A stretch of DNA of 64,000 nucleotides from JAOUJD01 sp963726405 (lineage in GTDB: Bacteria > Pseudomonadota > Gammaproteobacteria > Burkholderiales > Burkholderiaceae_F), in assembly GCA_963726405.1 (NCBI GenBank), contig CAVSCF010000005.1:186001-250000 (forward strand), in the 5' to 3' direction. A program made the translations under genes and the position numbers. A model generated the notes under the pieces. That model was not told the origin of the DNA. It ran no database searches and was given only the letters and a program-made list of their open reading frames with translations. Numbering within the stretch: position 1 is the stretch's first letter; every line of letters begins with the position of its first letter. This document shows positions 1-9,903 of this stretch, piece by piece.

Positions 1-2
1 CA

Positions 3-734
3 TGGGAGGCGAGTCGGCTTCGTGTGCTGGTGGACGGTGAAGACTGGGAATCGCTGCTCGCCGCGGCCAGCGCCGCCGCCGGTATCGATGCTCCGCACAT
101 CGAGGCACGCGTTGCGGTCGAGGACAAGGACTGGGTGCGCGCGACCCAGTCGCAGTTCCCGCCCACGCGGATCAGCGAGCGGCTGTGGATCGTGCCGAGT
201 TGGCACGAACCTCCGGATCCGAACGCGATTGCCGTCCGACTCGACCCCGGCGTCGCGTTCGGCACGGGCACGCATCCGACGACGCGGCTCTGCCTTCGAT
301 GGCTGGAGGCGAACCTCACGCCCGGCGCGACCGTGCTCGACTACGGCTGTGGCTCGGGCATCCTCGCCATTGCGGCCGGCAAACTCGGAGCAGGCGCCAT
401 CACCGGCATCGATATTGATGCGCAGGCGCTGCAGGCCGCGCGCGCGAATTCCGACGCCAATGCGGTGGGCGCCGATTACACTCAACCGGACTCCATCCGC
501 CCCGGCACCTGGGACATCGTGCTCGCCAACATCCTGTCCAATCCATTGAAGCTGCTGGCTCCGGCTCTCCTCTCGCGCGTGGCGCCTGGCGGCGCGGTTG
601 CGCTATCCGGAGTCCTCGAGCGACAGGCCGCCGAGGTCATCGAGGCCTATCGGACAGCGGACCCCGGTGTTCCGCTGTCCGTATGGAGTGCGGACCAAGG
701 CTGGGTTTGCCTGGCAGGTCGACGGCAACTCTAG
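3..734 (+). CDS. prmA: Ribosomal protein L11 methyltransferase (5' truncated by window edge)
   Basis: SAM-dependent methyltransferase that methylates ribosomal protein L11 in the cytoplasm. The reading frame is open back to the window edge, giving about 243 codons against roughly 295 for the family. About 50 N-terminal residues of the substrate-recognition domain therefore lie outside, and the GTG at 24 is not the true start. Visible family features are the linker EDKDWVR, LWIVPSW, GTGTHPTT, the SAM-binding loop DYGCGSGILAIAA, an acidic GIDID strand end, and ANILSNPL, the counterpart of the ANIL motif at the active site. The next gene follows after 21 bp in the same direction, so the two are probably cotranscribed. 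Confidence 0.95.
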   Translation, partial: WEASRLRVLVDGEDWESLLAAASAAAGIDAPHIEARVAVEDKDWVRATQSQFPPTRISERLWIVPSWHEPPDPNAIAVRLDPGVAFGTGTHPTTRLCLRWLEANLTPGATVLDYGCGSGILAIAAGKLGAGAITGIDIDAQALQAARANSDANAVGADYTQPDSIRPGTWDIVLANILSNPLKLLAPALLSRVAPGGAVALSGVLERQAAEVIEAYRTADPGVPLSVWSADQGWVCLAGRRQL

Positions 735-755
735 AAGCACGACCGACGCGACCCG

Positions 756-1853
756 ATGGCGCTTGCCACGAAATGTCCCCAGTGCGGAGCGCTGTTCCGC
801 GTGGTGGCGGATCAGTTGAAGCTGCGCGGCGGCCTCGTCCGTTGCGGTGCATGCCGCGCCGTGTTCGATGCGATCGGCAGCCTCACGTACGTCGAGGACT
901 CGGCGCTGGCGCAATCGCGGACGATCACGGGTTCGGGTCGGCCGGCCGCGCCCGCGCCGGCGCCGTCCGCCGACGACGGCGCATCAAGAGCACTCGGGCC
1001 CTCGACGACGCTGAGAATTGCGCCGGTGGCTCCCGCGACTCTCGCGGGGAACGTCCCGCTGAGAATCGAACTGCCGAAAGCTCCGCCGGAAGAGCCGGCG
1101 CTGCTCCGGCGCCGCGCCAAAGCTGCGGCGCGCGAGCGGGCAGAAGGCCAGGACACCGCTGCCGAAGCGAGGAACGCCGAAGACAAGGTACCGACGCTGG
1201 TTGCCGCCACGGGCTCGAAGGATGAGTCACCCGCGCCCGAACCGGTCGCCGGAGGCATCGGGGCCGACGACGGCGGGATGGCGGCGCCGGCCGCGGACAC
1301 CGCCGAGGAGAGCGTCAACGCCGAGGCGACGCCGAGCTTCATGCGGCCGAAGCGACGGAGGCCCCGCGGATTCTCGGTCATCTACGGAGGCGGTTCGGCG
1401 CTTCTTGCGCTGCTGGCCATCGTCCAGGTCGCGGTGATCTTCCGCGGCGACCTGATGGTTCACTGGCCGCAGTCGCGGCTGACGCTGATGGAACTGTGCG
1501 CGGCATTCGGATGCACCGTGAACTGGCCGACCCAGGCTGACCAGTTGGCGGTCATTGGAACGGAACTCCAGGCCATTCCCGGCACGGATGCACTCGAACT
1601 GACTGCCGTGATCCGCAATCGCGCGGCGTTCAAGCAGGCGTTGCCGGCGGTGGAAGTGACACTGACCGATGCCCGCAACCGGGCACTCGCCCGCAAGGTC
1701 TTCACGCCGGCCGATTACCTCGCTTCCGCGGGCGAGCCTTCGTCACGCCTGCAGGAAGGGTTCGGCCCCGGCAGCGACTTCACGATTCGTATCTTCTTCG
1801 AGGCGCGCGGCCTCGCGCCGGCCGGCTTCCTCGTCTATCCGTTCTACCTGTAA
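756..1853 (+). CDS. Zinc-ribbon and DUF3426 domain membrane protein
   Basis: The first ~40 residues form an MJ0042-type zinc ribbon with two CxxC pairs (CPQC and CGAC). A low-complexity Ala/Pro/Glu-rich linker of about 150 residues follows. One transmembrane segment lies near residues 210-228 (SALLALLAIVQVAVIF), and the C-terminal ~130 residues match the DUF3426 layout, with a conserved-looking CAAFGC pair just after the membrane. The topology suggests a cytoplasmic ribbon tethered to a periplasmic domain. Family members commonly sit directly after prmA in betaproteobacteria, as here. The molecular function is unknown. The start is the first ATG, 21 bp after prmA; no strong Shine-Dalgarno is visible. 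Confidence 0.85.
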   Translation: MALATKCPQCGALFRVVADQLKLRGGLVRCGACRAVFDAIGSLTYVEDSALAQSRTITGSGRPAAPAPAPSADDGASRALGPSTTLRIAPVAPATLAGNVPLRIELPKAPPEEPALLRRRAKAAARERAEGQDTAAEARNAEDKVPTLVAATGSKDESPAPEPVAGGIGADDGGMAAPAADTAEESVNAEATPSFMRPKRRRPRGFSVIYGGGSALLALLAIVQVAVIFRGDLMVHWPQSRLTLMELCAAFGCTVNWPTQADQLAVIGTELQAIPGTDALELTAVIRNRAAFKQALPAVEVTLTDARNRALARKVFTPADYLASAGEPSSRLQEGFGPGSDFTIRIFFEARGLAPAGFLVYPFYL

Positions 1854-1904
1854 TCGACCCCTGCACACCAGGCGCCGCGCCCTCGCGGCCACCGAGAAGA
1901 CCTC

Positions 1905-2840
1905 ATGAGCACCCTCATCTGCGGCTCCATCGCCTACGACTCCATCATGGTCTTCGAAGGCCGCTTCGCCGACCACATCCTGCCGCATCAGGTGCACATC
2001 CTGAACGTGTCCTTCCTCGTGCCCGAGATGCGACGCGAGTTTGGCGGGTGTGCAGGAAACATTTCGTACAACCTGAAGTTGCTTGGCGGCGAACCGCTGC
2101 CGATGGCGACGGTCGGCAGCGACGCGCAGCCGTATCTGGAGCGGCTCGATGCGCTCGGCATCAGTCGCCGCTTCATCCGCCAGGTCGATGGCTCCTACAC
2201 GGCGCAGGCGTTCATCACGACCGACATGGACGATAACCAGATCACCGCCTTCCACCCCGGAGCGATGACCCAGTCGCATCTGAACGCGGTGCCGGGCGAC
2301 GGCTCGGTGCGGCTCGCCATCGTTGCGCCGGACGGCCGCGACGGCATGCTTCAGCACGCGCAGCAGCTCGCCGACCACGGAATCCCGTTCGTGTTCGACC
2401 CGGGCCAGGGGCTACCGATGTTTTCCGGGGATGAGCTGCTGTGGTTCATCCAGCGGGCGGACTACGTCGCAGTGAACGACTACGAGGCGCGGCTACTGAC
2501 CGAGAAGACGAGCCTCACGCTCACCGAGCTCAGCCGCAAGGTGCGGGCACTGATCGCGACGCGGGGCGCCGAGGGATCGGAGATCCACGTGAACGGCGAG
2601 GTCGTGTCCATACCCGTGGCACCGGCGCGCAAGCTGGTGGATCCGACGGGCTGCGGTGACGCCTACCGCGCGGGGCTGCTCTACGGCATTACCAACGAAC
2701 TGGACTGGGACGTCACGGGCCGACTCGCCGCCGTGATGGGTTCGTTGAAGATCGAGCACAGCGGCGGCCAGAACCACGCCTACGACCGGGGCGCCATCGC
2801 CCAGCGATTCACGGACACGTTCGGCTATCGCCCCTGGTAG
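1905..2840 (+). CDS. PfkB-family carbohydrate/adenosine kinase
   Basis: Ribokinase-fold sugar or nucleoside kinase of 311 residues. The N-terminal substrate region has GSIAYDS and the glycine-rich FGGCAGNISYNLKLLGG near residue 46. The PfkB signature DPTGCGDAYRAG lies near residues 245-256; its Asp in GCGD is the expected catalytic base and the preceding glycines form the anion hole. The length is typical. The substrate cannot be read from sequence: close family members are called adenosine kinase, ribokinase or simply carbohydrate kinase. It begins 51 bp after the DUF3426 gene in the same direction and is likely the last gene of the prmA operon. The ATG is the first in frame. Confidence 0.88.
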   Translation: MSTLICGSIAYDSIMVFEGRFADHILPHQVHILNVSFLVPEMRREFGGCAGNISYNLKLLGGEPLPMATVGSDAQPYLERLDALGISRRFIRQVDGSYTAQAFITTDMDDNQITAFHPGAMTQSHLNAVPGDGSVRLAIVAPDGRDGMLQHAQQLADHGIPFVFDPGQGLPMFSGDELLWFIQRADYVAVNDYEARLLTEKTSLTLTELSRKVRALIATRGAEGSEIHVNGEVVSIPVAPARKLVDPTGCGDAYRAGLLYGITNELDWDVTGRLAAVMGSLKIEHSGGQNHAYDRGAIAQRFTDTFGYRPW

Positions 2841-2857
2841 GAATCGAGGCTCTGCGG

Positions 2858-3388
2858 TCAGAGGCGGGCAACCACCATCTGCAGCACGTAGACCCCGATC
2901 AGCAGGACCATCGGCGAGAGATCGAATCCGCCCACCGTCGGAAGAATCCGGCGGATCGGCATCAGAAGCGGCCGCAGCAGAAGTTCGAAGGCGGGCGCGA
3001 ACGGAGCATGCGGGTTCACCCAACTGATCACCACGTAGATGATGGTGACCCAGACGATCACGTTCAGTCCCCAGATCAGCAATTGGCGAAGGGCGGCAAC
3101 CAGCGCGATGTCCCACGGGATCGGCACGCCGACGATCACTCGCATCAGCACTGAGCAGAGCAACGTGACGACAAGGGCGGCCAGCAGCGATGCCCAGTCG
3201 ACCCGCCCGCGTGCGGGAAGCAGCCGGGACAATGGACCGACCAGCCAGTTGGTCATCGCATAGGTGAACTGCGCAACCGGGTTGCGCGACGGCATGCCGA
3301 TGTAACGCATCCACACCCGCAGCAGCAGCAGCGCCACGAGCAGCGAGCCAAGGATGTCGAGCAGGAAGCGCGCGATGTCGGCAAGCAT
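2858..3388 (-). CDS. YggT family integral membrane protein
   Basis: A 176-residue membrane protein with two YggT repeats, each a pair of hydrophobic helices separated by a short basic linker. The first is around residues 5-95 and the second around 100-176, with the repeat signatures GPLSRLLP and RPLLMPIRRILP. YggT proteins are inner-membrane proteins of poorly defined role, linked in different bacteria to osmotic stress and to the proC neighbourhood. Here the neighbour is the histone-like gene upstream, separated by a terminator-like hairpin, so yggT probably has its own promoter in 3389-3455. It converges with the kinase gene and ends 17 bp from it. Confidence 0.9.
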   Translation of the reverse strand: MLADIARFLLDILGSLLVALLLLRVWMRYIGMPSRNPVAQFTYAMTNWLVGPLSRLLPARGRVDWASLLAALVVTLLCSVLMRVIVGVPIPWDIALVAALRQLLIWGLNVIVWVTIIYVVISWVNPHAPFAPAFELLLRPLLMPIRRILPTVGGFDLSPMVLLIGVYVLQMVVARL

Positions 3389-3455
3389 GGGACCACCCGG
3401 GAGGAGGAAGACCGATTCTAAGCGGGGCCGGAACGGGGCCGGACTCAGGACAAAG

Positions 3456-3484
3456 AAAAAGGGCGCTCGTTAGAGCGCCCTTTT
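3456..3484 (-). terminator. Rho-independent terminator after the histone H1-like gene
   Basis: A perfect 8-bp stem GGGCGCTC/GAGCGCCC around a GTTA loop, flanked by AAAAA on the left and TTTT on the right. Read on the minus strand it gives stem-loop plus a U run, 23 nt after the stop codon of the 160-residue histone-like gene. It could act in both directions, but only the minus strand has an upstream gene. Confidence 0.85.
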
Positions 3485-3506
3485 CCAACTCGCCGAACGG
3501 CGCGAG

Positions 3507-3989
3507 TTACGGACGACTGCCCGTCGGGAACGGCCAGGCCGCCGCCGGATTCAGCGCGGTCTTCACGCCCGGGGCAGCGACAGCCGGCGCCGCCGGTGCC
3601 GCAGCGGGAGCAGCGGCAGGCTTCGGAGCGGCTTTCGGAGCGGCCTTGGGAGCAGGCGCGGCCGGAGCAGCCTTCTTCACCGGCTTCTTCGCGGCCGGCT
3701 TGGCCTTTTTCGCAGCGGTTTTCTTTACGGCCTTCTTCACCGTCTTCTTCGCTGTCTTCTTCGCCGCTTTCTTCGCGGGCTTCCTGGCCGTCGCCTTCTT
3801 GACGGCCTTCTTCGCCTTTTTCACGGTCTTCTTGACCGCGCGCTTGGCCTTCGCCTTCTTGACGGCTTTCTTCGCCTTGGTCGCGGTCTTCTTCACCGCG
3901 CGTTTGGCCTTCGCCTTCTTGACGGCCTTCTTCGCCTTGGTCACGGCCTTCTTGGCCGGACGCTTCTTGGCGGCTTTCTTGGTTGCCAT
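3507..3989 (-). CDS. Histone H1-like, alanine/lysine-rich DNA-binding protein
   Basis: A 160-residue, strongly basic protein. About residues 1-105 consist of degenerate AKKAVKKAK-type repeats with hardly any acidic or aromatic residues, resembling the C-terminal tail of eukaryotic H1 and bacterial AlgP/BpH1-like proteins. This is followed by an Ala/Pro-rich stretch (about 106-140) and a distinct end, AAAWPFPTGSRP. Proteins of this kind bind DNA non-specifically and are thought to compact or regulate the nucleoid. The start is supported by an AGGAGAG Shine-Dalgarno 5 bases upstream. The DNA repeats make the gene prone to length variation. A smaller paralogue lies immediately upstream in the same direction. 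Confidence 0.9.
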   Translation of the reverse strand: MATKKAAKKRPAKKAVTKAKKAVKKAKAKRAVKKTATKAKKAVKKAKAKRAVKKTVKKAKKAVKKATARKPAKKAAKKTAKKTVKKAVKKTAAKKAKPAAKKPVKKAAPAAPAPKAAPKAAPKPAAAPAAAPAAPAVAAPGVKTALNPAAAWPFPTGSRP

Positions 3990-4087
3990 GTCACTCTCCT
4001 GATGATGAACGCGGTGAGGCAGCTAGTGACCACGCATTCCGGTCCGGGCGCAAGGCGAAAGGCCCTCAAACACGGGCTGGAATGCCG

Positions 4088-4113
4088 CACCGGCTGCCCG
4101 AAGGCAGCCGGTG
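4088..4113 (-). terminator. Hairpin after the small histone-like gene
   Basis: An 11-bp perfect stem CACCGGCTGCC/GGCAGCCGGTG with a CGAA tetraloop begins 21 nt after the stop codon of the 52-residue gene. There is no clear U run on the minus strand, so it may be a weak terminator or an mRNA 3'-end stabiliser between the two histone-like genes. Confidence 0.5.
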
Positions 4114-4133
4114 AGCGCTAGCAAGTCCCGCGA

Positions 4134-4292
4134 TTACTTCTTGGCGGCTTTCTTTGCGGTTTTCTTGGCGGCCTTCTTTGCCGTCTTCTTCGCCGCCGGC
4201 TTCTTCTTCGCTACTTTTTTCGTGGCTTTCTTCGCCGTTTTCTTGGCGGCTTTCTTGGCCGGGGCCTTCTTCGCAGCTTTCTTCGTTGCCAT
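4134..4292 (-). CDS. Small histone H1-like lysine/alanine-rich protein (52 residues)
   Basis: A short gene easily missed by length cut-offs. It reads MATKKAAKKAPAKKAAKK and continues with AKK repeats and one VAKKKPAA break to a TAA stop: 52 residues made only of Met, Ala, Thr, Lys, Pro and Val. The first residues match the larger paralogue (MATKKAAKK). An AAGGAG Shine-Dalgarno lies 7 bases before the ATG, giving good support that it is translated. It is on the same strand as the larger histone-like gene, 144 bp upstream of it, with a hairpin between them. A role in nucleoid binding is inferred from composition only. The Phe/Ala-rich frame on the opposite strand is a shadow. Confidence 0.8.
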   Translation of the reverse strand: MATKKAAKKAPAKKAAKKTAKKATKKVAKKKPAAKKTAKKAAKKTAKKAAKK

Positions 4293-4889
4293 TTGAAACT
4301 CCTTCGGTCGATCTACCTAGGTTGAGAAGGAAACCCGCAGGGCCAGGCCCGTCGGGCTATTCATCGGCGCACGCAGATGCTCTGTCGCCGCGGCACCCCC
4401 AGAAATGCGTTTGAGAATCCGCATATCCGAGCTGAGCGCGGAACGTGCAGCGCACTGACCGCTGACGCTGATGAATTCGGCACGGCGCGCGCGAGAAGCG
4501 AAGACGGTTGGCGCGCGCAAAAAAAACGCCGGACGCAATCCGGCGCTTGTCTGTACGGGAGGGAAACGTTTCGAATGCTTGATCGCCGGGCTGCTTGTTT
4601 CAGAGGGAGCGAGACCGCAAGACTGGAGGGTCTCGATTTGCGTTGGAGCCTGGTCCTCTGCGTTTGCTTGGCGACTGTGTGGGTCTTTGGTCAAGTCAGC
4701 GGTCGATCGATGTCTGTTGAACAGTCTGATCGAGCAACTAAACAACGGTTCGCTTTTTACTCGCAAAAAAAATTGACCGCAAGATTTTTCTGCGATCGAA
4801 AACGAGTTGTGTGTGATTTGTCCCACTTCTCTTGCGTTCAACGTCGCGCGTTCAACGCGCAATCAACGTGCACATCGCACGTGCTCGCA
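4293..4889. other. 597-bp intergenic region between nrdB and the small histone-like gene
   Basis: No convincing protein-coding gene. The right half, roughly 4700-4860, is more AT-rich than the surroundings and contains A/T runs. On the minus strand it holds a promoter-like pair (TTGCGG at 4782-4777, 17-bp spacer, TAAAAA at 4759-4754). There is a strong terminator at 4519-4545, a 15-bp one-base-centred palindrome at 4846-4860 just after the nrdB stop, and a 7-bp inverted pair around GAGACC/GGTCTC near 4610-4636. Two longer open frames here lack a ribosome-binding site and recognisable motifs. The layout could hold the nrdB 3' UTR, a small RNA, and the histone-gene promoter. Confidence 0.5.
4519..4545 (-). 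terminator. Rho-independent terminator with U8 run downstream of nrdB
   Basis: On the minus strand a 7-bp stem CGCCGGA/TCCGGCG with a 5-base loop is followed directly by eight T residues. It lies about 345 nt beyond the nrdB stop codon, so it ends either a long nrdAB 3' UTR or a separate small transcript. Confidence 0.85.
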
Positions 4890-6026
4890 TCAGTCCCATG
4901 ACAACGCGCCACCCGATTGGTACTCGATCACGCGCGTCTCGAAGAAGTTGCGCTCCTTCTTCAGGTCGATCATTTCGCTCATCCAGGGAAACGGGTTCTC
5001 CTCCTGCGGGAACAGCGTCTCGATGCCGATCTGCTGCGCGCGGCGGTTGGCGATGTAGCGAAGGTAGCCCTTGAACATCGGCGCGTTCAGGCCGAGCACT
5101 CCGCGCGGCATCGTGTCCTCTGCGTAGGCGTACTCCAGGTCGACGGCCTTCCGGAACAGCCCGCGAACCTCCTCGCGGAACTCCGGCGTCCATAGCTGCG
5201 GGTTCTCGAGCTTGATCTGGTTGATGAGGTCGATGCCGAAGTTGCAGTGCATCGACTCGTCGCGCAGGATGTACTGGTACTGCTCCGCCGCGCCGGTCAT
5301 CTTGTTCTGCCGGCCGAGCGCCAGGATCTGTGCGAAGCCGACGTAGAAGAACAGGCCTTCCATCAGGCATGCGAAGACGATCAGGCTCTTCAGCAGCTTC
5401 TGGTCGTTCTCGGTCGTGCCGGTGGTGAAGTGCGGGTCGGTCAGCGTGTCGATGAACGGGATCAGGAACTCGTCCTTGGCGCGGATCGACCCGATCTCGT
5501 GGTACGCATTGAAGATCTCGCCCTCGTCCAGGCCCAGCGACTCCACGATGTACTGGTAGGCATGCGTATGGATCGCCTCCTCGAATGCCTGGCGCAGCAG
5601 GAACTGGCGGCACTCCGGGGCCGTGATGTGCCGGTAGGTGCCGAGCACGATGTTGTTGGCGGCGAGCGAGTCAGCCGTGACGAAGAAGCCGAGGTTGCGC
5701 TTGACGACCCGGCGCTCGTCCTCGGTCAGGCCATTCGGATCCTTCCACAGGGCAATGTCCCGCGACATGTTGATTTCCTGCGGCATCCAGTGGTTCGCGC
5801 AGGTCGCGAGGTACTTCTCCCAGGCCCACTTGTACTTGAACGGAACCAGCTGGTTGACGTCGGTGCGGCCGTTGATGATTCGTTTGTCGGCCGCGTTTAC
5901 GCGTCGCATCTCCGGTGGCGCCGGCACGATCGGGGCGCCGGACGACGTCGATGGTTTGACCGCCTGCAGGCCGGCCATCGGAACCGCGGGGCTTTGGGGG
6001 GTCGGGGTGTCATCCCACGCCAGCAT
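4890..6026 (-). CDS. nrdB: Ribonucleoside-diphosphate reductase beta subunit, class Ia
   Basis: Small (radical) subunit of aerobic ribonucleotide reductase, 378 residues, partner of the NrdA encoded just upstream. The ferritin-like fold is visible: the first ligand helix RRVVKRNLGFFVTADSL, then FEEAIHTHAYQYI carrying the ExxH iron ligands (near residues 140-155) and a nearby Tyr, and later DESMHCNFG with the Glu/His pair of the second half. The start at MLAWDDTP is chosen because an AGAGAGG Shine-Dalgarno precedes it and it begins 22 nt after the nrdA stop; the frame stays open upstream but overlaps nrdA. It supplies dNTPs for DNA synthesis. Confidence 0.97.
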   Translation of the reverse strand: MLAWDDTPTPQSPAVPMAGLQAVKPSTSSGAPIVPAPPEMRRVNAADKRIINGRTDVNQLVPFKYKWAWEKYLATCANHWMPQEINMSRDIALWKDPNGLTEDERRVVKRNLGFFVTADSLAANNIVLGTYRHITAPECRQFLLRQAFEEAIHTHAYQYIVESLGLDEGEIFNAYHEIGSIRAKDEFLIPFIDTLTDPHFTTGTTENDQKLLKSLIVFACLMEGLFFYVGFAQILALGRQNKMTGAAEQYQYILRDESMHCNFGIDLINQIKLENPQLWTPEFREEVRGLFRKAVDLEYAYAEDTMPRGVLGLNAPMFKGYLRYIANRRAQQIGIETLFPQEENPFPWMSEMIDLKKERNFFETRVIEYQSGGALSWD

Positions 6027-6048
6027 GTGATTGCCTCTCTTGGATTCG

Positions 6049-8961
<2,913 letters not shown>

Positions 8962-9138
8962 GCATCCTCCCGAATTATTCGCCACGTCGGTCGACCCGGT
9001 TCGTGTCCGCACGGACACACAATCCCTAGTCGGACCTTCTTTCCGGTTAACCCGTCGCGATGTCGCTGCGACCGCAACGGAACTGTTGTGTCTCCAGCCC
9101 GGCACCCGCTGTGGGGGCTCGCCGCGCCCGACCGCTGA

Positions 9139-9218
9139 CCACAAGATATTGTGTTTTCCTTGGCCAGCAGCACTATTTGTTGTGTTGCGGATCATAGGCA
9201 AAAAAAACTTTTGGTCAA
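9139..9218 (-). promoter_or_regulatory. nrdAB promoter with tandem NrdR-type boxes
   Basis: On the minus strand a sigma70-type promoter reads TTGACC (9218-9213), 16-bp spacer with an A/T tract, TATGAT (9196-9191), placing the start near 9184. Two sequences like the NrdR box (consensus acaCwAtATaTwGtgt) lie at 9170-9185 and 9139-9154, matching 13 and 14 of 16 positions by eye. Their centres are 31 bp apart, three helical turns, the spacing typical for cooperative NrdR binding. They begin at the expected transcription start, as expected for repression. nrdR itself is not in this window. The mRNA leader would be about 220 nt and contains a GTGTCC/GGACAC hairpin (9003-9018). Confidence 0.85.
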
Positions 9219-9228
9219 CAGGAGACTG

Positions 9229-9302
9229 CTCCCGGCCGCATGCCGGGAGCCGGCAAAGATCGATCGATGAGAGGTCTCGCCCCCCGCCGCCGCGTCGGCG
9301 GG
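9229..9302. other. Hairpins between ampD and the nrdA promoter
   Basis: Two inverted repeats lie in the 93-bp gap: an 8-bp stem CTCCCGGC/GCCGGGAG with 5-base loop (9229-9249) and a 7-bp stem CCCGCCG/CGGCGGG with 6-base loop (9283-9302). The first is 63 nt past the ampD stop and may end the pilSR-ampD transcript before the nrdA promoter, but no U run follows. Confidence 0.4.
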
Positions 9303-9311
9303 CAGGGACGA

Positions 9312-9872
9312 TCAGGCGCAGGCGGGACGAATGGAGATGGAAGCCGGCACGACGAGCCGGCGCCACTCGAAGAACGGACCCGGGTCCGTCTTGCGGTCTG
9401 TCGCGATGTCGCTATGCCCGCAGACGAACCGCACGGGGTAAGCGGCACACAGGGCATCGAGCGACGCATTGAGGGCGTCGTACTGGGCATCGGTGAACGG
9501 CTCGAAATCGCTGCCTTCCACTTCGATGCCGACGGAGAAGTCGTTGCAGCGGGACCGCCCCTGGAACTCGGAAGACCCGGCGTGCCAGGCGCGTCGGTCG
9601 AACGAAGCAAACTGCGTGATCCGCCCGTCGCGCTCGATCAGCAGGTGAGCCGACACGCGGGCATCGGCGATCCCGGCGAAGAACGGGTGTTCACCCGGAT
9701 CGAGCCTGTTCGTGAACAGGGCTTGAACGTGACCGCCGCCATACCTGCCCGGCGGGAGGCTGATGTTGTGGATCACGACCAGGTCGACGCACACGCCTTC
9801 GGGACGCTCGTCGACATTCGGCGACGGCACGCGATCCGCCTTCTGCAGCCAGCCGTCGACAATGAGAGTCAT
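9312..9872 (-). CDS. ampD: 1,6-anhydro-N-acetylmuramyl-L-alanine amidase (AmpD)
   Basis: Cytoplasmic zinc amidase of the Amidase_2 family that cleaves the peptide from anhydro-MurNAc during peptidoglycan recycling. 186 residues, the usual length. The zinc ligands appear in VVIHNISLPPG (first His), RRAWHAGSS (second His) and CGHSDIATDRKTDPGP, where the His and the following Asp complete the site. The start MTLIVDGWL is the ATG at 9872, 31 bp after the pilR stop; the frame upstream overlaps pilR and looks unrelated. In betaproteobacteria ampD often lies beside pilSR, as here. Confidence 0.95.
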   Translation of the reverse strand: MTLIVDGWLQKADRVPSPNVDERPEGVCVDLVVIHNISLPPGRYGGGHVQALFTNRLDPGEHPFFAGIADARVSAHLLIERDGRITQFASFDRRAWHAGSSEFQGRSRCNDFSVGIEVEGSDFEPFTDAQYDALNASLDALCAAYPVRFVCGHSDIATDRKTDPGPFFEWRRLVVPASISIRPACA

Positions 9873-9903
9873 CGATCGCGCCGCGGGGATTCCGGCTGGA
9901 GGA

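Noticed and set aside
3646..4002. Phe/Ala-rich plus-strand frame that looks like a membrane protein
   Set aside because: It is the complement of the AAG/GCC lysine-alanine codons of the histone-like gene, so the hydrophobicity is an artefact.
4317..4862. Minus-strand open frame of 181 codons (and a plus-strand counterpart at 4377-4901) in the nrdB-histone gap
   Set aside because: Crosses a strong terminator and an AT-rich promoter-like zone, has no Shine-Dalgarno and no recognisable family.
8962..9138. nrdA leader considered as a cobalamin riboswitch
   Set aside because: No B12-box consensus found, and a class Ia enzyme does not need B12; the NrdR boxes explain control better.
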